Part shown: positions 36,736 to 45,031 of the stretch, in pieces
How the letters are laid out: the number at the start of each line of letters is the position of its first letter
Numbering within the stretch: the first letter of the stretch is position 1
Origin: Lutibacter sp.
GTDB lineage: Bacteria > Bacteroidota > Bacteroidia > Flavobacteriales > Flavobacteriaceae
Direction: 5' to 3'
Length of the DNA stretch: 49,399 nt
Assembly: GCA_021647265.1 (NCBI GenBank)
Contig: JAKIVA010000018.1
Coordinates: 1-49,399, forward strand
The notes under the pieces: model-generated
Databases searched by the model: none
What the model saw: the letters and a program-made list of their open reading frames with translations, nothing else
Told to the model about the DNA's origin: nothing
Position numbers and translations under genes: made by a program

Positions 36736-37586
36736 AGTACTAAATTTGTTTGAATACGTTTTGCAACTATTTCAATAATTTCTTTTGATGTTGGTTGATG
36801 ATTGTTCGTAATTTGATGTGCCACACTTGCTTGCCAAGCTCGTTCTACAGTTATTAATTTTTCTTCTGTAATTAAATCTCTAGGAGCTTTATACTTCAAG
36901 TTTTTATGTTTCATTTTTTTGAGAAATAATGGTTTTACTGTTTCCCAATCTTGTTTTGAAAAATTATTAGTTAAATAGTACAAATCATAAAAATCTCTTG
37001 GAGCCGTGTATGAACGTTGTTTTAACGCTCTTAATTTTTCAGATACTATCTCATTAATAGCGTAACATTTAATTGCATCTGCTCCGCATAAATTATCACT
37101 GTATGGATGAAATATTTGTTTTGTAGGTGTTGGCAGCACAACTATTTCCTCTGTACTAACTTCTAGTTTTATTTTTGTATGCCATCGGTTGGGTGGTAAG
37201 GGTTGTTGATTTTTTGAATGATTTGCTCCCCAATACTTTATGTTCACCTGAAAACCTTTTTGTATGTTATTATGTTGTAACGTTTTTATAGGTTCCAGAA
37301 AAAATTGAATACCTGTTTTATCCTTAATTTCTTCTATAATTTTTTTTAATAATTTTTTATCAAAACGGAAACTTGAAGTGAACGATGAGAAATCTAAATC
37401 TTCTGAAAAACGATAATTTTCTATATAGCATTTTCGCAAACAAGTACCGCCTTTAAAAACCAACTGGTCTTTATAATATTTTGAGAATGCGGATAAAAAA
37501 TGCCCCAATATATAATCTTTATCAACCGTATCGGGTGGTACTTGCCATTGTTTGGCTTTGTTTTGAATTTCTTTTTGTAATATCAT
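36732..37586 (-). CDS. AbiEii/AbiGii-type nucleotidyltransferase (toxin family)
   Basis: This encodes 284 aa. The nucleotidyltransferase active site is visible: FKGGTCLRKCY (Gly46-Gly47) and RFSEDLDFS with Asp63-x-Asp65. In type IV AbiE systems this protein uses nucleotides to modify tRNA acceptor ends and stop growth. Here it sits 3 nt after the AbiEi-like gene and overlaps the helicase start, so it is built into a larger cluster rather than standing alone. Confidence 0.9.
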   Translation of the reverse strand: MILQKEIQNKAKQWQVPPDTVDKDYILGHFLSAFSKYYKDQLVFKGGTCLRKCYIENYRFSEDLDFSSFTSSFRFDKKLLKKIIEEIKDKTGIQFFLEPIKTLQHNNIQKGFQVNIKYWGANHSKNQQPLPPNRWHTKIKLEVSTEEIVVLPTPTKQIFHPYSDNLCGADAIKCYAINEIVSEKLRALKQRSYTAPRDFYDLYYLTNNFSKQDWETVKPLFLKKMKHKNLKYKAPRDLITEEKLITVERAWQASVAHQITNNHQPTSKEIIEIVAKRIQTNLVL

Positions 37587-37589
37587 TGT

Positions 37590-38390
37590 TTAATAATGGC
37601 TTTGTACCATATTTAGTATCTCTTGTTCTGAAACGTTTAAACGCAACTTCCAAGTACTGTTAAATGCACCTTTTTCTAAACCTCCTGCATCTAACACGTT
37701 ATACTTTTTGTTTACTTGTGTTTGTGCATACTTAATAAATGCTTTTAACTTTTTCGGGTGAAATAAACTTGCCAAATAACCCAGTCTTTTTGTTACAGCT
37801 TTGTTGTTATAGGCTTTTGTGTACGCTATTAATTTACCAGCGCTTAATTTAGCTTGTGCAAAGGCTTTAATAAGGTCTTCAAAATCGCCGGCGTAACGTG
37901 GTTGGTCAAAACAATCTATTAGGGTAACTTCTATATTGGTAATAGGGTAAGCATTATCGCCATAGCCGTTTTGAGATATACCAATATTTTTGCGCTTTAA
38001 AACACTTACAAATTTTATAGGTGTACCTAATATGTTTGTATTGCGTTTACGAGCTGTAGTTTTAATAAATAGCTTATTAGGAAAACGTGAAGTAAGTTTG
38101 TGCAAATGTAATGCTGACCAAAAAGCAACTACACCACCGTTAGCAATAAAAGACCCTAAAACATAGAGGTTAGCATATTGTGTATTTGCATATTTACCAC
38201 GTTCTAAACGTACTAAAACATTTTTATTAACCAAATTTTCTAAAATTTCGTTTAGGTTGGAAAATTGATGATTGATTTTACGCTCAATACTTTGCATTGA
38301 AAAATAGGCTATTTCGTAGGTTTCTAACAACTGTATAAACTGTAGTTGTTTTTTATTTAAATTGGTTGATATATATACACTGTCTGCCAT
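37590..38390 (-). CDS. AbiEi-type regulator/antitoxin
   Basis: This encodes 266 aa. The N-terminal winged-helix (LNEILENLVNKNVLVRLERGKYAN) and the C-terminal AbiEi domain (NGGVVAFWSALHLHKLT...) are both recognisable, as is the family's order AbiEi then AbiEii with 3-nt spacing. AbiEi binds inverted repeats upstream of its own gene and represses it, and neutralises AbiEii. A 21-nt palindrome at 38409-38429 just upstream of the start is a natural operator candidate. Confidence 0.88.
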   Translation of the reverse strand: MADSVYISTNLNKKQLQFIQLLETYEIAYFSMQSIERKINHQFSNLNEILENLVNKNVLVRLERGKYANTQYANLYVLGSFIANGGVVAFWSALHLHKLTSRFPNKLFIKTTARKRNTNILGTPIKFVSVLKRKNIGISQNGYGDNAYPITNIEVTLIDCFDQPRYAGDFEDLIKAFAQAKLSAGKLIAYTKAYNNKAVTKRLGYLASLFHPKKLKAFIKYAQTQVNKKYNVLDAGGLEKGAFNSTWKLRLNVSEQEILNMVQSHY

Positions 38391-38408
38391 TACCTTTTAT
38401 GTTGCTAA

Positions 38409-38429
38409 AAGACCCAATTATTGGGTCTT
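38409..38429. promoter_or_regulatory. Palindrome upstream of the AbiEi-like gene
   Basis: AAGACCCAA (38409-38417) and TTGGGTCTT (38421-38429) form a perfect 9-bp inverted repeat with a 3-nt spacer, 19 nt from the AbiEi start. It may be the AbiEi operator. It could also act as a weak terminator for the methyltransferase gene upstream, since a short T run follows on the minus strand. Confidence 0.55.
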
Positions 38430-38485
38430 ATTGTTACACAATATGTAAAGGTACTATTTTTGTAAAACGTATGCAAAATTTTATA

Positions 38486-41400
38486 TTACTCAATCTGGTA
38501 ATTTTTATATTGCTCTTTGGTTAATTTAAATTTGGGGTCAATTAATAATACTTCATTATAGTTTAGTTCATAAAGTTTATATATTAGTATATTAAGGTTC
38601 TCATATATATCAATAAACTCATCTGTACCATAAGTATTTTCTAAATTCGAATGCAATTCATTAAATACACTTAACTCATTTTTTTCAACTAACTTGGTTG
38701 GAAGTGTCTCTAAAAATGTTTTAGAAATATTTACAGTTAAATTAGAATTATTTGAAAAATTATTAGCATAAAACCAATTAATTAATTTTGAATTTAACAA
38801 ACAAGTCATAAATTCATAATAATCCTGATATTCCTTTTTAAGAACAATATTATTTGTTGAATTAAAAGTTCTACGTTTATTTTTATCAAGAGCCACTACC
38901 AATGGCATTTTACCTCCGCTAATTCTTTGTGTAACAATTTTCTTTGGTTCTTCCCATAAATAATCTGGCCGCGTTCTAGCTATGTTGTCTATATCCCATA
39001 AAATATGATTTTTTACATTTTCAAAATGAAATCTTTTTACATCTTTTCCTTCAAACAATTCATAAGTATTGTTATCTGTATTTTCAAAAATTAAATCTTT
39101 TGATGCAGCTATACCAGCTATAATATCAATGCAAAATTCACCCAATTCAACTTTATTATATTTTAATTTATTAGAAAGTTCTAATTCCTTATCATTTAAC
39201 ATTATATTAAATGTAAAACTGGTGTTGTTTAAAAAAACTTCTTGAGAGATTTCTTTATGTTGAAAATCTTTATTTTGTAGTGATTTTACATCAGTGATAA
39301 CATTAGTTTTTGAGTCAGAACTTAATTTATTCCCTATCTGCAATAAAATAGTTGATGCAGTAACCTTATTAAATACCCCCTCACCTAAATCTACAATTGA
39401 AATTATCTTATTTCTTTTAAGTAAATCAAATCTTATAACATCATATATAGTGCCTCGTAATATATTATTTGGGATTATATAAATTAAACTTCCAGTATTA
39501 CTAATCAATTTTTTTCCTCTAAGTAAAAAAACTGCGAATAAATTAATTTTACCTGCTTGTCTTGATTTAGATTTTTTAGGTAGTGAAATTCCAGAAAAAT
39601 ATTCTTTATTAATATAATCTTTAAAACCAATGCCAAAATTTACATCTCTGGTAAACACATAAGGCGGATTTCCAATAACAATATCAAATTTTTCAACGCC
39701 GTACATCCACTCGGGGTCAAACCAAGTGGAAGCTTCATCTTTAAATGGGTTCCAGCTAATTATTTTAAAGGCTCTACTATTAGGGTCGGCAAATAAGTTA
39801 TTTTGATTGGCAAATGCCTTTTTTTGAACTTTTAAAAAACGTTTTTTAATTTTATTCTTCTTTATACCTGAACTTTGTAAGTAATCAGCTCTTAATTGCT
39901 CTAACTGGTTTAACTCTTCAAAATTGTCAAACATACCTTGTTGTCCACTTTCATCAGGTAATCCAATTAAGGTATTGGCTGTAACAAATTTGAATTCTAA
40001 GTTGGGTAGTGGTTCAATTCCTCTATTAGGTGCATTATCATCAATATTTTCATCAATAATTAGTGATAAAAAACTTCTTAATTTTGCTATTTCAGTGGCT
40101 ATTGGTTGTATGTCAACACCGTATATGGAGTGTTGAATTATTCCTAATTTTCTAGCATAATCATTGGTAGATTTATTTAATTTTTCTTCAAACTGTTTTC
40201 TTAAAATAGCATTGTCTATTTTAGCCACTTGCTTTTCTTTCCACCAAGAGGCATCAGGGTCTAATTTGTGTAATATGGTAATAATTTTATGCAATGCTCC
40301 CATAGGGAACGCACCTGAACCACAAGCGGGGTCTAATATTTTAACGGTATTTAAAGCTTCTAATATTTCTTCTGTTTGCGCTGTGTTAAACTCATTTTCA
40401 CCACCTTCTTTAAATAACTTTTGAAGAGGTTCTTCATCTTCAACACTAGTTTTGGTTTTTAGGTATTGTATAATAGATTGCTCTACCATATAATCTACTA
40501 TTTCCCTTGGCGTATAAAAACTACCCGTAGCTTTACGGGCACTTTTTTCAGTATCTGGGTCAATTTCAGCCAATAAATTTTCAAAAATAGTACCTAACAT
40601 TTCAGGGTCAATACTAACTTCAGCATCGTTTATGCTGTTTTCATCAATAGTAAAGTTGAATTGTTCTAACACCTTAAATAATTCAAAAAACCAATTGTTA
40701 GGTATTTTTAAATTATAGGAAACTTTATGTATTCCGTTACTATCTTTGGGAAAGAAATCATCACTATGTGCTTCAAATAAACCACCGTTTAAAAACGGGA
40801 TGGTTTCGTGCCCATCAGGTAAATCATAATCTCCACGTTCATCTTGCTTTTTATTGAGTATTAAAAAGAACAATTTTTCCAAATAATCATGGTAATAATT
40901 ATAACCTCCATTACTTAATAGCTCAACGGTATTTGATTGCAGCCAATTTTCGGGAATTAATGGTTTTTTATTAGGAGACTTTTTATTTTTTAGAAACCAG
41001 CAAAAAATAGTTCTACCAATAAGCCTAACTCCAAATTCTTGAAAAACCTTTCTACTTGTAATAGAAGTTGAGGGTAATTCAATTAAGGGCTTGAAATCTA
41101 ACTTTTTGCTACCTATTTTAATTTTACCTCCAATTAATTTATAAAACGCTTTTGAAATTTCTTGATAAAATTGTTTGTTTAATGGTTCAACACTAAACGC
41201 ATTTATAATTTCATCTAAAGAACTAAAACTGCAATCACCAACTTGACTTTTAAAAGTTTTATTTAATTTATCTTTATTTACAAAATAGGTATAACGCTTA
41301 AAATCGGTATAAGTACGCTTTGTACCAAGGTAATTAGCATTTACAAAACTAAACCTAAAGTTTCCATCATCATCATAAAACACAAATAGAGAGGCATCTT

Positions 41401-41680
41401 TAACTTCCTCTTTTAGAATTTTTTTAGCAATTTCATATTGTTTTTTCTTGCCAGATTTTTCTGTTAATGGGTCTGAAGTTTTAGATGCTATTACAATTAG
41501 GTCGTCACCATTAATGCTCGCCTCTCCAATTTTTTCAATGGATTCGTACTTTTCAAATACTTCATCAGCAAATAAATAACTTAAATCTTCATTGGCTGGT
41601 TTAAAGGTTGGTATTTTACTTCTCAAATATTGTATTAAGTTTTTTTGACTGAAATTGTAGATGAGGTTGTCAATATGCAT
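38486..41680 (-). CDS. Eco57I/PglX-like class I SAM-dependent DNA methyltransferase
   Basis: This encodes 1064 aa. Motif I is ILDPACGSGAFPMGALHKI near residues 447-465; motif IV is IVIGNPPYVF near 670, of the N6-adenine type. The C-terminal part has a TaqI-like specificity domain (RISGGKMPLVVALDKNKRRTF). An N-terminal ~370-residue domain has no motif I can name and lacks an obvious PD-(D/E)XK site. It probably marks host DNA as self, while the helicase and nuclease genes attack unmarked DNA. It is first in the cluster, 95 nt before the AbiEi gene. Confidence 0.9.
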   Translation of the reverse strand: MHIDNLIYNFSQKNLIQYLRSKIPTFKPANEDLSYLFADEVFEKYESIEKIGEASINGDDLIVIASKTSDPLTEKSGKKKQYEIAKKILKEEVKDASLFVFYDDDGNFRFSFVNANYLGTKRTYTDFKRYTYFVNKDKLNKTFKSQVGDCSFSSLDEIINAFSVEPLNKQFYQEISKAFYKLIGGKIKIGSKKLDFKPLIELPSTSITSRKVFQEFGVRLIGRTIFCWFLKNKKSPNKKPLIPENWLQSNTVELLSNGGYNYYHDYLEKLFFLILNKKQDERGDYDLPDGHETIPFLNGGLFEAHSDDFFPKDSNGIHKVSYNLKIPNNWFFELFKVLEQFNFTIDENSINDAEVSIDPEMLGTIFENLLAEIDPDTEKSARKATGSFYTPREIVDYMVEQSIIQYLKTKTSVEDEEPLQKLFKEGGENEFNTAQTEEILEALNTVKILDPACGSGAFPMGALHKIITILHKLDPDASWWKEKQVAKIDNAILRKQFEEKLNKSTNDYARKLGIIQHSIYGVDIQPIATEIAKLRSFLSLIIDENIDDNAPNRGIEPLPNLEFKFVTANTLIGLPDESGQQGMFDNFEELNQLEQLRADYLQSSGIKKNKIKKRFLKVQKKAFANQNNLFADPNSRAFKIISWNPFKDEASTWFDPEWMYGVEKFDIVIGNPPYVFTRDVNFGIGFKDYINKEYFSGISLPKKSKSRQAGKINLFAVFLLRGKKLISNTGSLIYIIPNNILRGTIYDVIRFDLLKRNKIISIVDLGEGVFNKVTASTILLQIGNKLSSDSKTNVITDVKSLQNKDFQHKEISQEVFLNNTSFTFNIMLNDKELELSNKLKYNKVELGEFCIDIIAGIAASKDLIFENTDNNTYELFEGKDVKRFHFENVKNHILWDIDNIARTRPDYLWEEPKKIVTQRISGGKMPLVVALDKNKRRTFNSTNNIVLKKEYQDYYEFMTCLLNSKLINWFYANNFSNNSNLTVNISKTFLETLPTKLVEKNELSVFNELHSNLENTYGTDEFIDIYENLNILIYKLYELNYNEVLLIDPKFKLTKEQYKNYQIE

Positions 41681-42155
41681 AATTCGTAGAAATTTTAGCC
41701 ATAAAGGTAAAAATTATAATTGTTTATTCGCTTGTTTTTTGGATTGTTTTTGGTGAATCTAAAACAGAGTTCTACAACACCTTTAACACATCATATATAC
41801 TCCCAGTAAGAGGTTTAAGGGTGTCTATTTAATATTACTAAGATTATTATACCTGAATAATTAGAGCGTTTAAAGCGCTTTATTTTAGGTGGTAATTTCC
41901 TATGAATAATTATCTTGGTTACAGCTTAATTTGTTTTCCTGAAGAATTGACGTGCAAATTCAGATTCATCATATTTTTAATGAAATAGAAGTTTTAGGAA
42001 TTTATTTTTAGACATATAGTATTGATAATTAGTATGATATAATTTTTATAATGAAATAATTTATTAAAAATGGTCTTTTTAGTATGCAGGTGCATATTTA
42101 TATAAAAGGATTTGAGATAAGTTAAAACTCATTAATCCTGATAATAGATAAAACA
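41681..42155. other. Divergent intergenic region between the defence cluster and the Rep-like gene
   Basis: This 475-nt region has no convincing ORF. It contains TATGCA-GG-TGCATA (42083-42096) and a stem-loop AGGATTTGAG/CTCA..AATCCT at 42107-42139, just before the Rep-like start at 42156. Both could be operator or origin structures. Promoters for two opposite units should lie here; none matches the TTG/TAnnTTTG consensus well. Confidence 0.5.
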
Positions 42156-42743
42156 ATGAAACAAAAGAATTATATAACTAAACAGAAAATAGATGTTAAA
42201 ACTTTTAACCTTCAATTAGAGGATTACTTTAAAAATAGAAAGCAAAAGAAATATTACAACTTCAATGATATTATAAATATTACTGGAATAAGCGAAAGAA
42301 CATTTAGATATAGAATAAACGAACTAAAGAATAAATACAAAGATGTACCATCACTTTTAGTTAAAAAAAATAGGGTATGGAAAATACATTATACGTTGGT
42401 TGATGAATTTTTTACTAAATACAATCCAAGAACAATTACTTTAAGCAATTATGATTGGCAAACATTTATTAATTGGAGCTTGGCTGAAAATTATGATAAA
42501 GATTACCACCAACAGTTAATTGATGAAATAATGGAAAAATTTGATGAATACTCATTTCACTATTGTATTGAAAAAACTAAGAAAGGTTTAAATCACGTAC
42601 ATATAATAACTAATGTTGATAAGAATGAAATAACAACCGAGGTAGATGAAATACTAAGCTATTACCTCAATAAAAATGCTTACAGACTTCAAGTTGAAGA
42701 AATAAACAAGAAGTCTATGGCAGTCAGATATATAAATAACTAA
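42156..42743 (+). CDS. Putative HUH-type Rep/relaxase-like protein with an N-terminal HTH
   Basis: This encodes 195 aa. Residues ~38-60 look like a helix-turn-helix (INITGISERTFRYRINELK). The segment SFHYCIEKTKKGLNHVHIITN contains an H-hydrophobic-H motif (His147-Val-His149) on a strand, preceded by an acidic residue and a Gly, as in HUH endonucleases. Downstream YYLNK (residues 169-173) could supply a catalytic Tyr (YxxK). Spacing of ~20 residues is shorter than in most Reps. It is probably a replication initiator or nickase of an integrated replicon. No family can be named. Confidence 0.6.
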   Translation: MKQKNYITKQKIDVKTFNLQLEDYFKNRKQKKYYNFNDIINITGISERTFRYRINELKNKYKDVPSLLVKKNRVWKIHYTLVDEFFTKYNPRTITLSNYDWQTFINWSLAENYDKDYHQQLIDEIMEKFDEYSFHYCIEKTKKGLNHVHIITNVDKNEITTEVDEILSYYLNKNAYRLQVEEINKKSMAVRYINN

Positions 42744-42747
42744 AATT

Positions 42748-42999
42748 ATGAAAGACAACAATCAAGAATTTATGGATGAGGTAGAATTAATGTACACTCC
42801 ATTAACAAAACAATTACTAATTAATTATGTAATAACAGAATATCAGGAAGAAGCTGATACTTCAGACGAATCATTAAAAAGAGAATTGAATTGGTTATAT
42901 AAAAATAACCAATTATCTAATTTAATAATAAGTGAGTTGATACACTCTGAAGGGTTCTTAAAACAAGCTTCGGGGTATTCCGCCTCTTATAAGCAATAA
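42748..42999 (+). CDS. Small hypothetical protein downstream of the Rep-like gene
   Basis: This encodes 83 acidic residues, mainly helical (LTKQLLINYVITEYQEEADTSDESLKRELNWLYKN). It begins 4 nt after the Rep-like stop, so the two are co-transcribed. I recognise no family. A role in replication control or copy number of the element is possible but is a guess. Confidence 0.6.
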   Translation: MKDNNQEFMDEVELMYTPLTKQLLINYVITEYQEEADTSDESLKRELNWLYKNNQLSNLIISELIHSEGFLKQASGYSASYKQ

Positions 43000-43022
43000 A
43001 GTGTACCCTAAAAGTGCCATAG

Positions 43023-43114
43023 CCACCTAAAAGTATTGTTTTACAGTAGTTTACGACAAGTTATCGCTAACGTGCAATTGTTTAACAAGCTGATATTCAG
43101 AAGGTTTTAGGTGG
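43023..43114. repeat. Inverted repeat downstream of the Rep-like unit
   Basis: CCACCTAAAA (43023-43032) and TTTTAGGTGG (43105-43114) are a perfect 10-bp inverted pair 72 nt apart. The interior is mixed sequence without an ORF. It follows the Rep-like/83-aa unit and precedes two short ORFs. It is a candidate origin or transfer-related region, or simply an insertion boundary. Confidence 0.4.
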
Positions 43115-43138
43115 TTTTGTAAAAAACCATTCCGTACT

Positions 43139-43279
43139 ATGAATAATTTAGAAATTCAAAACAAGATAGAATTAACCAGACACGCAATTTCGTTGGAAAA
43201 AGACCCGAATAAATTGCGAGAACTTCAAAAAGATAAAGAAGTGCTAGAGTTAAGAACTCAAATAAATAACATCAAATAA
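43139..43279 (+). CDS. Small ORF with charged helices
   Basis: This ORF encodes 46 aa (MNNLEIQNKIELTRHAISLEK... ending RTQINNIK), fully helical and charged. It starts at an ATG 24 nt after the inverted repeat and ends 23 nt before the next small ORF. It has no known family. It could be a short coding gene of the mobile element; equally it may be chance. Confidence 0.4.
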   Translation: MNNLEIQNKIELTRHAISLEKDPNKLRELQKDKEVLELRTQINNIK

Positions 43280-43302
43280 AAAATAAAAAATTTTAGAAAA
43301 TA

Positions 43303-43443
43303 ATGCGCAAATTTAAAATCAAAGCAACATTTAATTCAAAACATACTGAATTAATTATATATGCTTCATCCAGCTCCAATGCAATGGCAATTTCTCGAAT
43401 GATGTTCCCGAATGGAAGAATGTTGAGCGTGGTGGCTATATAA
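43303..43443 (+). CDS. Small ORF of a mobile-element type
   Basis: This ORF encodes 46 aa starting MRKFKIKATFNSKHTELIIYA, followed by SSSNAMAISRMMFPNGRMLSV. A beta-strand-rich N-terminus and an Ala/Ser helix with a FPNGRMLSV ending resemble short proteins that occur on Bacteroidota plasmids and conjugative elements (recollection only). A second reading frame overlaps the same DNA from about 43360 and also gives a plausible peptide; the ATG-started one is preferred. Confidence 0.4.
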   Translation: MRKFKIKATFNSKHTELIIYASSSSNAMAISRMMFPNGRMLSVVAI

Positions 43444-43621
43444 AATATTGCTATCCTAAGCCATACATCAGAATAGAATTGAACGGTCACCAGACACTTG
43501 GAGATTATTTGTAGCATCCGTTCTTAATTCTGGTTGTAAGTGGTATCCAAATGGTATCTTTTACGATTTAGATGATACTACAAATAGAGCATTAGCAAGT
43601 TTATTATCCATTATTAATGAA

Positions 43622-45031
43622 ATGCATTCGGATTTAACTTCTGATGCTGTTAAAAGAGCTTTTAAAAAGAATGCTCTTAAAGGTAAAGCACACGGAATTA
43701 GAGCCTATGGTATTAAAAAAGATAAGAAAAGTGGCTTAATGATTCATCACCCAAAAGAGATTGAAGTTGTAAAAGATATATTCAAATGGTCTTTGGATGG
43801 TACGGGAGCTTATAGCATTGCAAAAAAATTAAACTCAGATGGAGTTCCTACAAGGTATAACAAATTAGATTTAACTCCAGTTAGAAAAGAAGTAAATACT
43901 GGTAAAAAATATAAGAATGCAACCAAAAAGTGGTGGGGTTCAACAGTATCAGGTATTTTAAAAAAAGAAATATATAAAGGAATTTATGTATGGGGAGATG
44001 AAAGGGTTAAACTACCACACTTAGCAATCTTAACAGAAGAAGAATTTGATAAAGTTCAAGAGAATTTTAAGAAAAATAAAAAGGAAGGTCGTGGGAAAAA
44101 ACCATCATACAAGTACTTGTTAAATGGACTAGTATTTTGCAAAGAATGTGGCTCGATGATTAGAGGTGTTCGGAAAATTAAGAGTAGAGATAACTCATAT
44201 AAATGCAAGGGTAAAGCTGCACCAACCTATATTTGTAAAAAATCAAGAGCTGTTAATATCCCAAGATTTGAAACTTTTATTATTCAACATCTATTTTTAT
44301 CTAAAAATTTGCAAGAATATCTAAACTCTATTGAGACAAATAATGATGAAATAGAGGTCTTACAGCTTAAAAAGAGTCAAAAAATTAAAAAGATTAATTC
44401 ACAAGAAAAAATGGTAACTAGAGATTATAATTTAATGCGTGACCCAGATTTAGAATACGATACTAGGCTTAAAGATGACTATCAAAATTCTAAGATGAAG
44501 TTATCTAAATTAAAAGATGACTTGGAGTTAATAGATAAAAAACTAAAGGAGCAATTAGATAATAATAGATTGAATAGAGTAAATAATATAATTGATGGTT
44601 TTGACTTAAAAGCTGGATTTGAATCTATTCAGAAATCTGTTTATAGGCTTATTGAAAGAATTGATGTTATGCACCAACCGTTAGAAAAAAATGGAATATT
44701 TCAATTTTTGATTACCTATAAGGGATTTAATGAAAAATCTATATGGCGGTCTAACCAACAACTAAATGAATTCACTTTAGTTGGGTATCACAAATCATTT
44801 AAAGAATTAGCTGATTCTAGTGAAAATGAAATTCCTGATTTTTATATACCTAAAGCATTTCAAAACTATATGAATAGTTCTCCAGGCAGAAAAGAATATT
44901 TTCAATCGGTCATTGATGATTTAAGAAATAAGCCAGATTCAGAAGTATTTAAAGGAACTACTCATTTGGAGTTTGGTGCTAATCTAGATGTTATTAAATT
45001 GGATAAAAATAGTTTGATCAATTTTAATTAG
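43622..45031 (+). CDS. Large serine recombinase, N-terminal catalytic domain missing
   Basis: This encodes 469 aa from the first ATG; an open frame continues upstream to 43460 and still reads as recombinase (LNSGCKWYPNGIFYDLDD). Residues ~10-130 are the Recombinase domain (KGKAHGIRAYGIKKD, GAYSIAKKLNSDGVPTRY). A zinc ribbon follows: LVFCKECGSMIRG...KCKG...YICKKS. Then comes a coiled coil (~245-310). The N-terminal resolvase domain with the catalytic Ser is absent. The gene ends 23 nt from the right att half-site, the usual place for an integrase, so it is very likely the enzyme that inserted this island, now inactive. Confidence 0.85.
   Translation: MHSDLTSDAVKRAFKKNALKGKAHGIRAYGIKKDKKSGLMIHHPKEIEVVKDIFKWSLDGTGAYSIAKKLNSDGVPTRYNKLDLTPVRKEVNTGKKYKNATKKWWGSTVSGILKKEIYKGIYVWGDERVKLPHLAILTEEEFDKVQENFKKNKKEGRGKKPSYKYLLNGLVFCKECGSMIRGVRKIKSRDNSYKCKGKAAPTYICKKSRAVNIPRFETFIIQHLFLSKNLQEYLNSIETNNDEIEVLQLKKSQKIKKINSQEKMVTRDYNLMRDPDLEYDTRLKDDYQNSKMKLSKLKDDLELIDKKLKEQLDNNRLNRVNNIIDGFDLKAGFESIQKSVYRLIERIDVMHQPLEKNGIFQFLITYKGFNEKSIWRSNQQLNEFTLVGYHKSFKELADSSENEIPDFYIPKAFQNYMNSSPGRKEYFQSVIDDLRNKPDSEVFKGTTHLEFGANLDVIKLDKNSLINFN

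Noticed and set aside
38486..41680. Methyltransferase as part of a BREX locus (PglX)
   Set aside because: No PglZ, BrxA/B/C or BrxL genes are present nearby, so a BREX label is not supported.
41760..41840. Minus-strand peptide TLKPLTGSIYDVLKVL near the start of the defence cluster
   Set aside because: It is only about 18 codons long with a stop just upstream, and I could not identify it.
43360..43505. Alternative reading frame overlapping the 46-aa ORF at 43303, with a peptide ending IELNGHQTLGDYL
   Set aside because: It has no start codon after the upstream stop. It may be the tail of a degraded gene, but the ATG-started frame was kept.
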